From Thermoplasmatota archaeon (GTDB lineage Archaea > Thermoplasmatota > Penumbrarchaeia > Penumbrarchaeales > Penumbrarchaeaceae), in contig JAUVLN010000002.1 of the NCBI GenBank assembly GCA_030600725.1, forward strand, positions 1-27,975: DNA of 27,975 nt, written 5' to 3'. Positions 15,671-23,097 of this stretch are shown piece by piece; the stretch's first letter is position 1; each line of letters opens with the position of its first letter. The notes beneath the pieces are model-generated. The model was not told where the DNA came from, did not search any database, and saw only the letters and a program-made list of their open reading frames with translations. Both the position numbers and the translations under genes were made by a program.

Positions 15671-16657
15671 TCACTCCTCCGGGAGGAGGCCGGTATCCCT
15701 ACCCACCTTAACCACCGCAAATATGACGAAGGCGGAGAGGAGCAGGGCCAGTATCAGCACAACGAATACCGCGTTGATATCCAGAGCCCGTTCGGATGGT
15801 GCTTGATCCATCCGGATCGGCTCCCCAATCACAACATCGTCCGGTTCGACATATACCCACACCTCCACGGTCCTGAACCCATCCTTTAAGAGGTGAACGG
15901 TTTGATTTCCATATGTTGATCGAAAGCTAAAGGTGCCATCCTGTTCAGTGAAGAATACAGTTCCATCATCGAGTTCGATCTGAACATTTTGTATGGGCCT
16001 ACCGCTTATGTCAATAACCTTGCCTTGATATTTGCCCACATCAATGCATTCGAAGGTCCATTTGGTACTTGCCATATCGTTACCAGCAAGGTCCTTTCCT
16101 ATGACGTGGACATGATATATGATATCAGGCCTCAACGGTGTAGTTGGTATGAGGTACACTGTCCTTCCGGACCACTTGATATACCCATCGACATCATTGA
16201 CTGCGATCAGAACGGAATCAGCATCCATCTCCTCAGAGAACTCGAATGTGATATTGGTTCTCGTAGGTACGTCGATCCCTGTAGGACCGTAGTATCTGGC
16301 CGTGGGACGTACACGATCGATCGTGAACCTCACAGAATCTACATAAGATCTCCCCGATGCACCATATGCCTTGACACGGAAGAAATGCTCTCCTTTGCCC
16401 AGCCCAGAATATAACTTCTCCGTCTTCTGACCTACCTCTTCGAAACCGGATCCGTCGATCTCCACCGCATAATACGAGACCGAATCCCCCACCCATTCTA
16501 TGTATATCGAGTTGTCGTTGAGAACGTCATCGGACAGAGGGGTGATGATGTTCACCCAGGGATCGGCCTCTTGAGAGCTCACGTTGGAGCTCCCGTTGAA
16601 TAACAGCGTGAATAATAGCATCAATAAGGCTGCAGTACAGGCTATCGAGGTCCTCAA
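15671..16657 (-). CDS. Membrane-anchored surface protein with Big_5-like and carboxypeptidase-regulatory-like domains
   Basis: A 328-residue protein with a signal peptide (hydrophobic core about residues 5-20). A fibronectin/Ig-like domain follows (about 35-115). Next is an SbsA/Big_5-type domain (about 118-205), recognisable by ITFEFSEEMDADSV and the later YHVHVIGKDLAGNDMAS. A carboxypeptidase regulatory-like beta sandwich (about 212-275) has GKVIDISGRPIQNVQIEL and QDGTFSFRS. A single transmembrane helix (about 295-318) ends in a short tail. Such proteins sit on the archaeal surface; no enzymatic motif is visible. The start is TTG at 16657, supported by GAGGAG six to eleven bases upstream; the first ATG, at 16621, would cut the signal peptide. 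A TATA-like ATTAATAG lies in the divergent region shared with the ARM/J-domain gene. Confidence 0.82.
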   Translation of the reverse strand: MRTSIACTAALLMLLFTLLFNGSSNVSSQEADPWVNIITPLSDDVLNDNSIYIEWVGDSVSYYAVEIDGSGFEEVGQKTEKLYSGLGKGEHFFRVKAYGASGRSYVDSVRFTIDRVRPTARYYGPTGIDVPTRTNITFEFSEEMDADSVLIAVNDVDGYIKWSGRTVYLIPTTPLRPDIIYHVHVIGKDLAGNDMASTKWTFECIDVGKYQGKVIDISGRPIQNVQIELDDGTVFFTEQDGTFSFRSTYGNQTVHLLKDGFRTVEVWVYVEPDDVVIGEPIRMDQAPSERALDINAVFVVLILALLLSAFVIFAVVKVGRDTGLLPEE

Positions 16658-16770
16658 GGGTAACTCCTCACGGCGTTATACCAATGGAACAAACCCTTTT
16701 CTATTAATAGATTACACACCCGTGAACCGTTTCACATGTACCGATAATATCTAATAAGTAGGGGCAGCTG

Positions 16771-16779
16771 TTTATAATA
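16771..16779 (+). promoter_or_regulatory. TATA box of the ARM-repeat/J-domain gene
   Basis: TTTATAATA about 40 bases before the ATG at 16815 predicts a leader of about 15 bases with a GGGAGGGAG ribosome site. The palindrome GCGATATCGC lies just downstream and may be an operator. Confidence 0.5.
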
Positions 16780-16814
16780 ATGCGATATCGCGGTACGGGA
16801 GGGAGAGGCTTCTA

Positions 16815-18062
16815 ATGTCGTTGTCCATAAAGGGAATGAAGGAGAGACGGGCCGTTTCAAAGGTTGAGGGCCTGGAAAGAAAAGGGGACATCAGGGGTCT
16901 GCTGATGATGCTGTCCGATCCTCATGAGGTGGCCGTGCTGAAAACCATACGGGCCCTGACACACCGGACCATCGCCGGCGGGACGGATTGGATGGTCGGT
17001 TCGGGGGGTACCGGTACGATGTTGTACCTGCTGGAGAACCGGAACCCTCACATCCGCAGGTACTCCCTGGTCATCCTCTCCGCCACCGCAAAGGAACAGG
17101 GGCCGGCGATCATCGTAAATGCGGGGGGCCTCCAGAGGATCATCGGGGGATTGTCCGATGTGGATAGGGATGTCAACCTATTCACACTCGACCTGCTTAA
17201 CAACATCGCAGGCGGGGGATCCACGGACCTGCTCGTGTACTCCGATGTACTGCCGGCCTTGAGCAAGGTCATGATATCCGCAGATCCCCAGGTCTATCAC
17301 TCCGCTTTGAACCTGATAATGGCCCTGTGCTCAAGCGATCTCTCGGCCGAGCTCACGGCGAAGGGTGTCGTCAGGGTACTCTACATGAAACTGGACAATT
17401 TTCCCGAAGAGGAGAAGGGGGAAACCATGGCCGTTCTGGAGATGATCATGTCCGCGCTTGGGTACTCGGACCTGAACGTCTTCAGGCAGAATTACATTCA
17501 TCTGGAGGAGGAAGCAACCCATTCCATCCCGGATTACAACGACCCGGCGATGATCCAGGCCCATTCGAAAGAGCCCGTGTACACGGAACATCAGACCGAA
17601 GGAACGGAAGCGGAGTACACCGGGATGGATACCTTCGAGCCGGAGGACAGGGACGAGGAGTACGTCCTGTACAACCAAGAGGTACGGTTCTTTCCCTTCA
17701 ACATACTCTCCGAGAGGCTCAAGGACATGAGGAGGCTAATGGACGAGGGGGTGATCACGGACCTTGAATTTCAGAGGTTCAAGGTGGAGGTCCTGAACGA
17801 GGTGAAGAGGACGATCAATCTGGAGTGTCTCAACTGCTACAGGGTCCTCGAGGTGCCGGTGAACGCATCATCCGGGGAGATCAGGAAGGCCTACAGGAAG
17901 GCCGCGGTCAGGTACCATCCCGACAAGGTAAACAGCATGGGGCCCAAGCTCAAGGAAGTAGCGTTAGAGGAGATGACCAGGCTCAACTACGCCAGGGATA
18001 TCCTCATGGACCTGGAAAGGAGAAGGAAGCACGATATGGAACTCATGGGATCGACGACATAG
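16815..18062 (+). CDS. ARM/HEAT-repeat protein with a SHOCT-like segment and a C-terminal J domain
   Basis: A 415-residue protein. Residues about 20-225 are helical repeats of the armadillo/HEAT type (for example GTMLYLLENRNPHIRRYSL and AGGLQRIIGGLSDVDRDV). An acidic, low-complexity linker (230-290) and a short SHOCT-like helix pair (about 296-325, LKDMRRLMDEGVITDLEFQ) follow. The protein ends in a J domain (about 339-402) with the essential HPD motif at 368-370 (VRYHPDK) and the preceding helix II IRKAYRKAAV. J domains stimulate Hsp70 (DnaK) ATPase. Here the repeat domain would choose the client or site. There is no zinc-finger or C-terminal substrate domain as in DnaJ, and no dnaK beside it. 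The J domain at the extreme C-terminus of an ARM array is an uncommon architecture. The next gene is the archaeosortase-like protein. Confidence 0.8.
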   Translation: MSLSIKGMKERRAVSKVEGLERKGDIRGLLMMLSDPHEVAVLKTIRALTHRTIAGGTDWMVGSGGTGTMLYLLENRNPHIRRYSLVILSATAKEQGPAIIVNAGGLQRIIGGLSDVDRDVNLFTLDLLNNIAGGGSTDLLVYSDVLPALSKVMISADPQVYHSALNLIMALCSSDLSAELTAKGVVRVLYMKLDNFPEEEKGETMAVLEMIMSALGYSDLNVFRQNYIHLEEEATHSIPDYNDPAMIQAHSKEPVYTEHQTEGTEAEYTGMDTFEPEDRDEEYVLYNQEVRFFPFNILSERLKDMRRLMDEGVITDLEFQRFKVEVLNEVKRTINLECLNCYRVLEVPVNASSGEIRKAYRKAAVRYHPDKVNSMGPKLKEVALEEMTRLNYARDILMDLERRRKHDMELMGSTT

Positions 18063-18168
18063 ATCCTGCCCTGATCTGTTCAACAAATGATAAATAGTGA
18101 GATCCAATGGTCATCCTTATTAGGCTGCCCTACTTCCCGGGATCCGGGCAGACGCAGAGGCCGACCGG

Positions 18169-19149
18169 ATGTTAGGTAACTCCACCATACTTCTGTACAT
18201 CCCCTCACTGATCCTGATGGGGGTTTCATACCATAATAGAGGCAGGTATACACCGCTTATTCGGGGTGGGGGTACGGCCCTTTTCGGCCTGTACTGGATA
18301 ACCCGGATCCCGGCTTTTCTGGGAGGGCCCGAGCCTGACATCGTGAATGCCATCATGTCCCTTCTGGGGGTGTTCTTCTTCCTCTACATATCATATCATT
18401 TCCTGCTGGACTTCAGGTGGGGTGAGGATACCAGGGCCCTCGAATGGGTGATGCGTACCTCTTTCATCACCGGCTTGGCATATTTGATGTTCGAGAACAT
18501 TCAGATCACACAGGGTGTGATCATCTACGTGGTTGCACTCTTGACATTTTACGTATTGCTCCTTTTCGGACACGATCTCACCATGGAACCAGGGCTTCCC
18601 ACGGAGATAGGGGATGGGGTAACGATCTTATCCGCCGACCCCAACGATATCGCCATCACCATAGTTTTCGCATGCACCGCCGCCCTTGCGCTCTTCCTGT
18701 TCAGCGCCGCAATATTTGCGACCGAGACCAACAGGGATGAGTGGCTACCATGGGCGAGAAGGGAGATCAGGCGGAACCGAAACGGCAACCTCTTCCAGAG
18801 GTCCAGAAGCAATGGGATACTCAATATGATGAAGCTCTCCGACAGGCAGAGGAAGTGGGTGGCATTCCTTATCGTCATACCTATCATATTCATCACCAAC
18901 ATCCTCAGGAACGTGGGGGTGATCGCCGTTGTGTTCGGAGGGATCATGGACTTCTATGTCGCCCACAATTACTATGCCAAGTTCATGTCGCTGGGTATGA
19001 TGATGTTCCTGACCTGGGTGCTGTTCGAATTTCTCCCGGAGCTCCAGGAGAACCTGATCGGGCTCTTCGATCTTACCAAACGGGTCAGGAAGGGGATGAT
19101 AAAAAATGGACGGGTCGATCTGAAATACCTTACGAATAAGGGATCATGA
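18169..19149 (+). CDS. artA: Archaeosortase (ArtA-like) transmembrane cysteine protease/transpeptidase
   Basis: A 326-residue, multi-pass membrane protein (about eight hydrophobic segments). The conserved exosortase/archaeosortase catalytic residues are present: Cys169 in VFACTAALAL, Arg247 in NILRNVGVI and His266 in FYVAHNYYAKF. The DFYVAHN and LTWVLFEFLPEL motifs are typical of the archaeosortase A branch. ArtA recognises C-terminal PGF-type sorting signals on surface proteins, removes them and joins the protein to a membrane lipid. Residues 190-230 form an extra basic cytoplasmic loop, longer than usual. None of the surface proteins in this window carries an obvious PGF-CTERM tail, so the substrates must be elsewhere. 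The start at 18169 lacks a strong ribosome site. Confidence 0.82.
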   Translation: MLGNSTILLYIPSLILMGVSYHNRGRYTPLIRGGGTALFGLYWITRIPAFLGGPEPDIVNAIMSLLGVFFFLYISYHFLLDFRWGEDTRALEWVMRTSFITGLAYLMFENIQITQGVIIYVVALLTFYVLLLFGHDLTMEPGLPTEIGDGVTILSADPNDIAITIVFACTAALALFLFSAAIFATETNRDEWLPWARREIRRNRNGNLFQRSRSNGILNMMKLSDRQRKWVAFLIVIPIIFITNILRNVGVIAVVFGGIMDFYVAHNYYAKFMSLGMMMFLTWVLFEFLPELQENLIGLFDLTKRVRKGMIKNGRVDLKYLTNKGS

Positions 19150-19258
19150 GAAATGCATTGGATTCAAAACCTCATCCGGATCCGATGAACGGGATCGAGG
19201 AACAGGTTGACCTTCTCATCACCATTTGTTCGATGTTCGAAATCAAGGTTGATATGCT

Positions 19259-20509
19259 TCAATATCTGCTCTCTCCTCCATTGTAAACGGGCCCTTTCAT
19301 TGCAATTTCAACGATCCCCTCAGGAGTAATGATCTCAACATCTTCCGAGTAAAAAGGAACCTTGCTGATCAAGGCCTTCCTGCAGTCAAGGTCTTCAACC
19401 TTGCCGAGAAACCTGCCGATATCACTTTTTTTCGTCTTCCCCCATTTAACTTCCCCGACAAACACCGGCCTCTCTCTCTTCATGATCAGAATATCGATCT
19501 CCTTTTCTGAATCCTTCAACCATGCCTTTGTGCCGCCAAGTACCTGGGCCATCAGATCCGCCAGCATATCTTCAATGGCAAGGTCATGTATCATGGATAG
19601 TGAAGGTCTGATCTCTTCCAGGGAGGATCCAAGGTCCGAAATACGATATCTCGATTCAAGATAGTAATATGCCCTTATCGGAAATGAGAGGATCTGGTAA
19701 ACGAATTTCTTTGATCGGAATCTGGGGATCCTTTCCAGTAACCCCATCTCCACCATCGTTTTCATGAATGGGACCACACTCGAAGATGACGGAGATGAAA
19801 CTAGCTCTCTCGAATGCAGGATGTTTCCAATCTCCTTGTAATCGGTATGGCCTTTCCCCAGAAGAGAGAGTATTGAGGAATATATCTTTGTGAGCTCCCT
19901 CTCATCCTCCGAGAACACCTCTCCTATCAGTCCCGGAACGGTGTACGGCATTATCTCCACCATGGATCTTACAAACCCACTGGCCCGATAGAACTCGATG
20001 GTCCAGGGGTCCCTGAGAAAAGGCCCATATTCGATGGCTCCAACAGGACCCATGGTAGGAGATACAGCGTTGAGAAGGTCCACCGGAGTGATCTGTTCTA
20101 TCCTGATCGGCATTAAAAGTCCAAGTAAAGGGGAGTTCCTTCCAAGGATCTTGTTTGCCACCCTCATGCTCGATCCCGTGAGGATCAATCTACCCATCGG
20201 GTGGACTCGCGCAATATCCTCCAGTATATTCATTGGAAGCCTCTGAAATTCATCGATAACTACTGTCTTACCCTCCTTCAAAAGGGAGATCACACCATTC
20301 CTGAAAACCTCAAGGTCCCCTATCTCGTTGACAAGATACCCACGTGCCGAGATGGAACGGTTCAAACGAACATAGAAATTCGCATCGTGTGGGACGAAAT
20401 TATTGATAAGGTAGGTCTTTCCGACCTTACGTCTCCCGAAGACCAATGACCAACCCGGATTTGAATTGATCCGTTCCGCCTCCGACCGGGGGACTGAGAT
20501 GTGAACCAT
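19259..20509 (-). CDS. Archaeal P-loop ATPase with a C-terminal DUF234-type nuclease-like domain
   Basis: A 416-residue ATPase of the archaeal STAND-like group (COG1672 type). Walker A is GRRKVGKT (residues 25-32), Walker B TVVIDEFQRLP (82-92), and sensor motif ILTGSS (109-114). A winged-helix region follows (about 215-275). The last 90 residues have EIDILI (Asp339) and VGEVKWG (Glu353, Lys355), the D...ExK core of restriction-endonuclease-like folds, as in DUF234. These genes occur in many copies in archaeal genomes and their function is unknown; mobile-element or defence links have been suggested. The gene stands alone between the archaeosortase and the double hairpin at 20576-20670. The ATG at 20509 lies beside the palindrome ATTCATGAAT. 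Confidence 0.85.
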   Translation of the reverse strand: MVHISVPRSEAERINSNPGWSLVFGRRKVGKTYLINNFVPHDANFYVRLNRSISARGYLVNEIGDLEVFRNGVISLLKEGKTVVIDEFQRLPMNILEDIARVHPMGRLILTGSSMRVANKILGRNSPLLGLLMPIRIEQITPVDLLNAVSPTMGPVGAIEYGPFLRDPWTIEFYRASGFVRSMVEIMPYTVPGLIGEVFSEDERELTKIYSSILSLLGKGHTDYKEIGNILHSRELVSSPSSSSVVPFMKTMVEMGLLERIPRFRSKKFVYQILSFPIRAYYYLESRYRISDLGSSLEEIRPSLSMIHDLAIEDMLADLMAQVLGGTKAWLKDSEKEIDILIMKRERPVFVGEVKWGKTKKSDIGRFLGKVEDLDCRKALISKVPFYSEDVEIITPEGIVEIAMKGPVYNGGESRY

Positions 20510-20575
20510 GATTCATGAATGGGGATTCACATTATATGAACTTTTTCGATCAATCAGTGATTGTACCCCCATCCA

Positions 20576-20619
20576 GCCTAACTTTGACATATGAATTAAG
20601 ATGAGTCCCAAAGTTAGGC
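20576..20619. repeat. 11-bp perfect inverted repeat (hairpin 1)
   Basis: GCCTAACTTTG (20576-20586) pairs with CAAAGTTAGGC (20609-20619) across a 22-base loop. It lies in the gap between the ends of dph2 and the start of the ATPase gene. It is related in sequence to the next hairpin. Confidence 0.75.
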
Positions 20620-20622
20620 CTC

Positions 20623-20670
20623 TCCCAACATTGACCGGCTCATATCATATTCGATATGTCAATGTTGGGA
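20623..20670. repeat. 13-bp perfect inverted repeat (hairpin 2)
   Basis: TCCCAACATTGAC (20623-20635) pairs with GTCAATGTTGGGA (20658-20670). The loop contains a further small stem (ATATC/GATAT). It begins four bases after hairpin 1. Its arm, read on the minus strand (CCCAACATTGACATAT), resembles the left arm of hairpin 1 (CCTAACTTTGACATAT). It is about 25 bases past the dph2 stop on the minus strand, so a terminator or processing site is possible, as is a regulator-binding array. Confidence 0.75.
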
Positions 20671-20695
20671 TCCAAATGAAAACGAGATACCTGGA

Positions 20696-21751
20696 TCACC
20701 ACTCCTCATCCAGAAGATAATCCTTGATATCCACTTTCCCTAGCGCGATCCTCAGCTCCACAGGGGTCAATATCACTATGCCTTCCCCGGAATAGGATCT
20801 GTGATCGTCTATTGCTATCCTGGGGCAGGCGGTGGAGACCACCATGGAAAATCCCAGCGCTTTGATCTTCATCGGGGATATGTGATCCATCACGATCGTC
20901 TCGTTCTTTATACCCTTGTTATCCAGTTCCTTTGATAGGGACCCCGCCAGGGAGGACCTCTTCTGACCCGGTTTCTCGCAGAGGATGATCCCGACCCTCT
21001 CCCCCTTGTCCATAAGGTTCTTGGCCCGGGTTATCTGCGAATGGCGAACCCTGATAAAACGGTCCATCTCCCGGGCCTCGAAAATTGATATCCGGCCCGT
21101 CATCGGGTCCAGACAGTAGACGTTCTTTCGGATCGAGAAGAACATCCCCATGGGATGAAACCTGCCTGTTCCGATATACAGGAACGCCTCAACTTCAGAA
21201 GCGATCGACCTTGCACAATGGAATGAGCATCCCAGAACCTGCCCGGGGAAGAACTCCCTCTTTCCCGGTTGGCCTATCTGAACCATCTTTCCAGCCATCT
21301 TGAGCATGACCTTGATCTCATCGAGTAGGTGTATGTGCTGCACCGTTGTCGCCAGGCCGATCCTATCCTCCCTTACACTTGTTAGCAGTTCCCTGATCCC
21401 TTCATTCAATATCTTGCGGTCCACCTTCATTCCCACGGGGAAGAAGTGGATCGGCATTGAGGGATGCCTTTCCATGGATGGGATGTCGGAATGGCCCAGA
21501 TGGATCAACGCATCCATCCCCATGTCCGCGGCCTTGGAAGAGGAGTTGTCACATGCTCCGAAACATGGATCCCCGTCCAACAGTATGCTGGCATCAGTTG
21601 CCTTCTCCAGTTTCTCGATCATATGTGGCGCCCCTCTCTTGAGGCCCTCGGGAACCTGGACCAGGATCTTTTTGTATCCATTTTCCCTTATTACCCCGAT
21701 CATTTCATCCAAGTCGATATTGAAAGAGGGGTAGATATCGCTGAGGTCCAT
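20696..21751 (-). CDS. dph2: 2-(3-amino-3-carboxypropyl)histidine synthase (diphthamide biosynthesis, archaeal Dph2)
   Basis: A 351-residue enzyme that makes the first diphthamide intermediate. Using a non-classical radical from S-adenosylmethionine, it transfers the aminocarboxypropyl group to a histidine of elongation factor 2. The three cysteines that hold its 4Fe-4S cluster are visible: one in DPCFGACDN, one in LGCSFHCARS and one in STACPRIAIDD. They sit in the three repeated domains, at the usual spacing, together with VQVPEGL, FLYIGTGRFHP and IILCEKPGQKR. Length and start (ATG at 21751) are normal for archaea. This is a marker of the archaeal/eukaryotic translation system. The severed acetyltransferase fragment lies 30 bases upstream on the same strand, so dph2 may once have been co-transcribed with that gene. 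Confidence 0.95.
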   Translation of the reverse strand: MDLSDIYPSFNIDLDEMIGVIRENGYKKILVQVPEGLKRGAPHMIEKLEKATDASILLDGDPCFGACDNSSSKAADMGMDALIHLGHSDIPSMERHPSMPIHFFPVGMKVDRKILNEGIRELLTSVREDRIGLATTVQHIHLLDEIKVMLKMAGKMVQIGQPGKREFFPGQVLGCSFHCARSIASEVEAFLYIGTGRFHPMGMFFSIRKNVYCLDPMTGRISIFEAREMDRFIRVRHSQITRAKNLMDKGERVGIILCEKPGQKRSSLAGSLSKELDNKGIKNETIVMDHISPMKIKALGFSMVVSTACPRIAIDDHRSYSGEGIVILTPVELRIALGKVDIKDYLLDEEW

Positions 21752-21780
21752 GATGGAGTAAAGGCTTATGATAGATGATA

Positions 21781-22061
21781 CTATGCTTTCTTCATTCTCC
21801 TTACCCTCTTTGCGATCAATTTATTTATCTTCCTGTACGACGGGGGCGGGCCCGTCCTGACGCTCTTTCCGTCGATGTACAGAGCATCGCTGATCCCCCA
21901 TTCGTACAATACATTCCTGTCGGATGTATCGTATTGTCTGAAGATCACCCTGTCCCCGAACCCTGCGGCTGCCCTCTTTGCCCTTTCATTTACAAGGTTC
22001 TGGGCAAGACACCATCCGTTCACGAACGATGAGACGGTCACCTTTCCTGGAGTGGGCCCCG
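21781..22061 (-). pseudogene. Severed 3' end of a GNAT-YoaP acetyltransferase gene (duplicate of the gene at 23592)
   Basis: About 93 codons that repeat the C-terminal YoaP-like domain of the full gene at 23592-24374, from GPTPGKVTVSSFVNGWC to IAKRVR, with only one amino-acid difference (Arg for Gly in GFGDRVIF). The acetyltransferase domain is missing. The open frame extends upstream into the ATPase promoter without a plausible start (a TTG at 22101 gives nine foreign residues before homology). The final residues differ (RRMKKA against RKL), so the fragment has its own 3' end, adjoining dph2. Of nine base differences in 259, eight are silent. That suggests the copy diverged while still in a functional gene, as when an element brings in an allele from another strain. 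Confidence 0.8.
21803..22061. repeat. 259-bp direct repeat, left copy
   Basis: Aligned without gaps to 23605-23863 with nine mismatches (about 96.5% identical) by direct reading. The repeat begins ACCCTCTTTGCGATC and ends GTGGGCCCCG. The two copies have the same orientation and bracket the ATPase/Toprim-like cassette. Confidence 0.9.
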
Positions 22062-22084
22062 CGAAAAGCAATTTATCTGAAAGA

Positions 22085-22090
22085 TTTATA
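22085..22090 (+). promoter_or_regulatory. TATA box of the ATPase/Toprim-like cassette (leaderless start)
   Basis: TTTATA centred about 27 bases before the ATG at 22114 is where a TATA box must be for a leaderless archaeal transcript. There is no ribosome site before the ATG. The promoter lies inside the inserted segment, so the cassette brings its own. Confidence 0.6.
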
Positions 22091-22113
22091 TCACAAAACA
22101 AGAATGTAATGAC

Positions 22114-23091
22114 ATGATCCGGAAACTTCGAATTGAGAATTTCAAATCAATTAAAAAAATGGAATTATCACTCGGTAGGATTAATGTGATCATCGGTTGG
22201 CCGAACTCGGGAAAATCAAATATTCTGGAATCGATAGGCGTTTTATCATCTCTTGGTCATGACCCCAATCGTTTGCAGAACTTTGTAAGGTTCGACAAGA
22301 TGATCGATCTCTTCCACAATCAGAACACACGTGTTCCCTTCGATATCGCAACGGATCTGATCGGTATCAATGCAGTATACGACGGGTCAATGATCAATAT
22401 GTTCGTCCAGGACAAAAAGAAGAAATATGGCCATCATAAGTTCACAATGGAGGGCCATCATCAAGGATATGACGGAGAAGATAATAATGAAAAATTCAAG
22501 AAATTCAAGTTCTATATTTTTGATCCGAAAGTTGAATTTTGGCAGGAGGGACCCAATTACCTTCAACCGCCATCCGGAGATAATCTTCCCAATATAGTTT
22601 TTTCCGATGATGAGATCTCAAAGATCATGAAGGATATCTTCAATTCATTTGGATATAAAATTCTGCTGGATCCCTACGAGAAGAAGATATCACTTCTGAA
22701 GGAGACCAAGAATCTTACTGTTTCATTGCCCTATCGGATCTCTTCGGAAGGGCTGCGGAGGTTGATATTCTTCAAGATCGCGGTGAGATCAAATGAGAAT
22801 TCGGTAATCACAATGGAAGAACCGGAATCGAATCTGTTTCCCTATTATATTTCCAATTTCGCAGAATCTCTAGGGATGGACAAGGGTACGAACCAATATA
22901 TCATTTCAACCCACAATCCATATTTTCTGGAATCGATCGTTGAGAAAACCCCCAAGAAGGATCTGAGGATCTATTTTTCATATATTGAAAAATCGGAAAC
23001 GAAGGTCAAACTCCTTTCGGAAAAGGATATCCAAAACCTCCTGGAGGGGGATCCATTTTTTTCTCTGGATAAGATCCATTTCAGGGGATGA
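22114..23091 (+). CDS. OLD/RecF-like ABC-type ATPase (AAA_21) of a two-gene cassette
   Basis: A 325-residue ATPase. KLRIENFKSIKKMEL is the typical start of RecF/OLD-like proteins. Walker A is GWPNSGKS (28-35). A helical insert rich in Lys and Asp (about 95-135) precedes the signature-like SEGLRRLIFF (211-220), Walker B VITMEEPESN (231-240) and the H-loop STHNP (265-269). It has no C-terminal Toprim domain; that part seems to be supplied by the next gene, six bases downstream. OLD-like and Gabija-like ATPase-nuclease pairs defend against phages, but this exact pair is not one I can name. It is more AT-rich than its flanking genes. It differs clearly from the RloA-like protein at 2855, which is longer and has a different insert and tail. 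Confidence 0.82.
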   Translation: MIRKLRIENFKSIKKMELSLGRINVIIGWPNSGKSNILESIGVLSSLGHDPNRLQNFVRFDKMIDLFHNQNTRVPFDIATDLIGINAVYDGSMINMFVQDKKKKYGHHKFTMEGHHQGYDGEDNNEKFKKFKFYIFDPKVEFWQEGPNYLQPPSGDNLPNIVFSDDEISKIMKDIFNSFGYKILLDPYEKKISLLKETKNLTVSLPYRISSEGLRRLIFFKIAVRSNENSVITMEEPESNLFPYYISNFAESLGMDKGTNQYIISTHNPYFLESIVEKTPKKDLRIYFSYIEKSETKVKLLSEKDIQNLLEGDPFFSLDKIHFRG

Positions 23092-23097
23092 TTGACG

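Noticed and set aside
18063..18168. A possible tRNA or structured RNA in the gap before the archaeosortase gene
   Set aside because: The CCCGGGATCCGGG symmetry is short and no cloverleaf, anticodon arm or T-arm consensus can be assembled.
20511..20520. The palindrome ATTCATGAAT at the start of the lone ATPase gene
   Set aside because: A 10-bp AT-rich palindrome is expected by chance at this frequency and has no second copy nearby, so I did not list it as an operator.
20576..20670. The paired inverted repeats as a CRISPR array
   Set aside because: There are only two units with different spacing, the repeats alternate in orientation, and no Cas gene is present.
21781..22101. Reading the severed acetyltransferase end as an independent small gene
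   Set aside because: It has no start codon with support; the only candidates sit in the cassette promoter, and all the homologous residues belong to the C-terminal half of a larger protein. The many silent differences are better explained by an imported allele.
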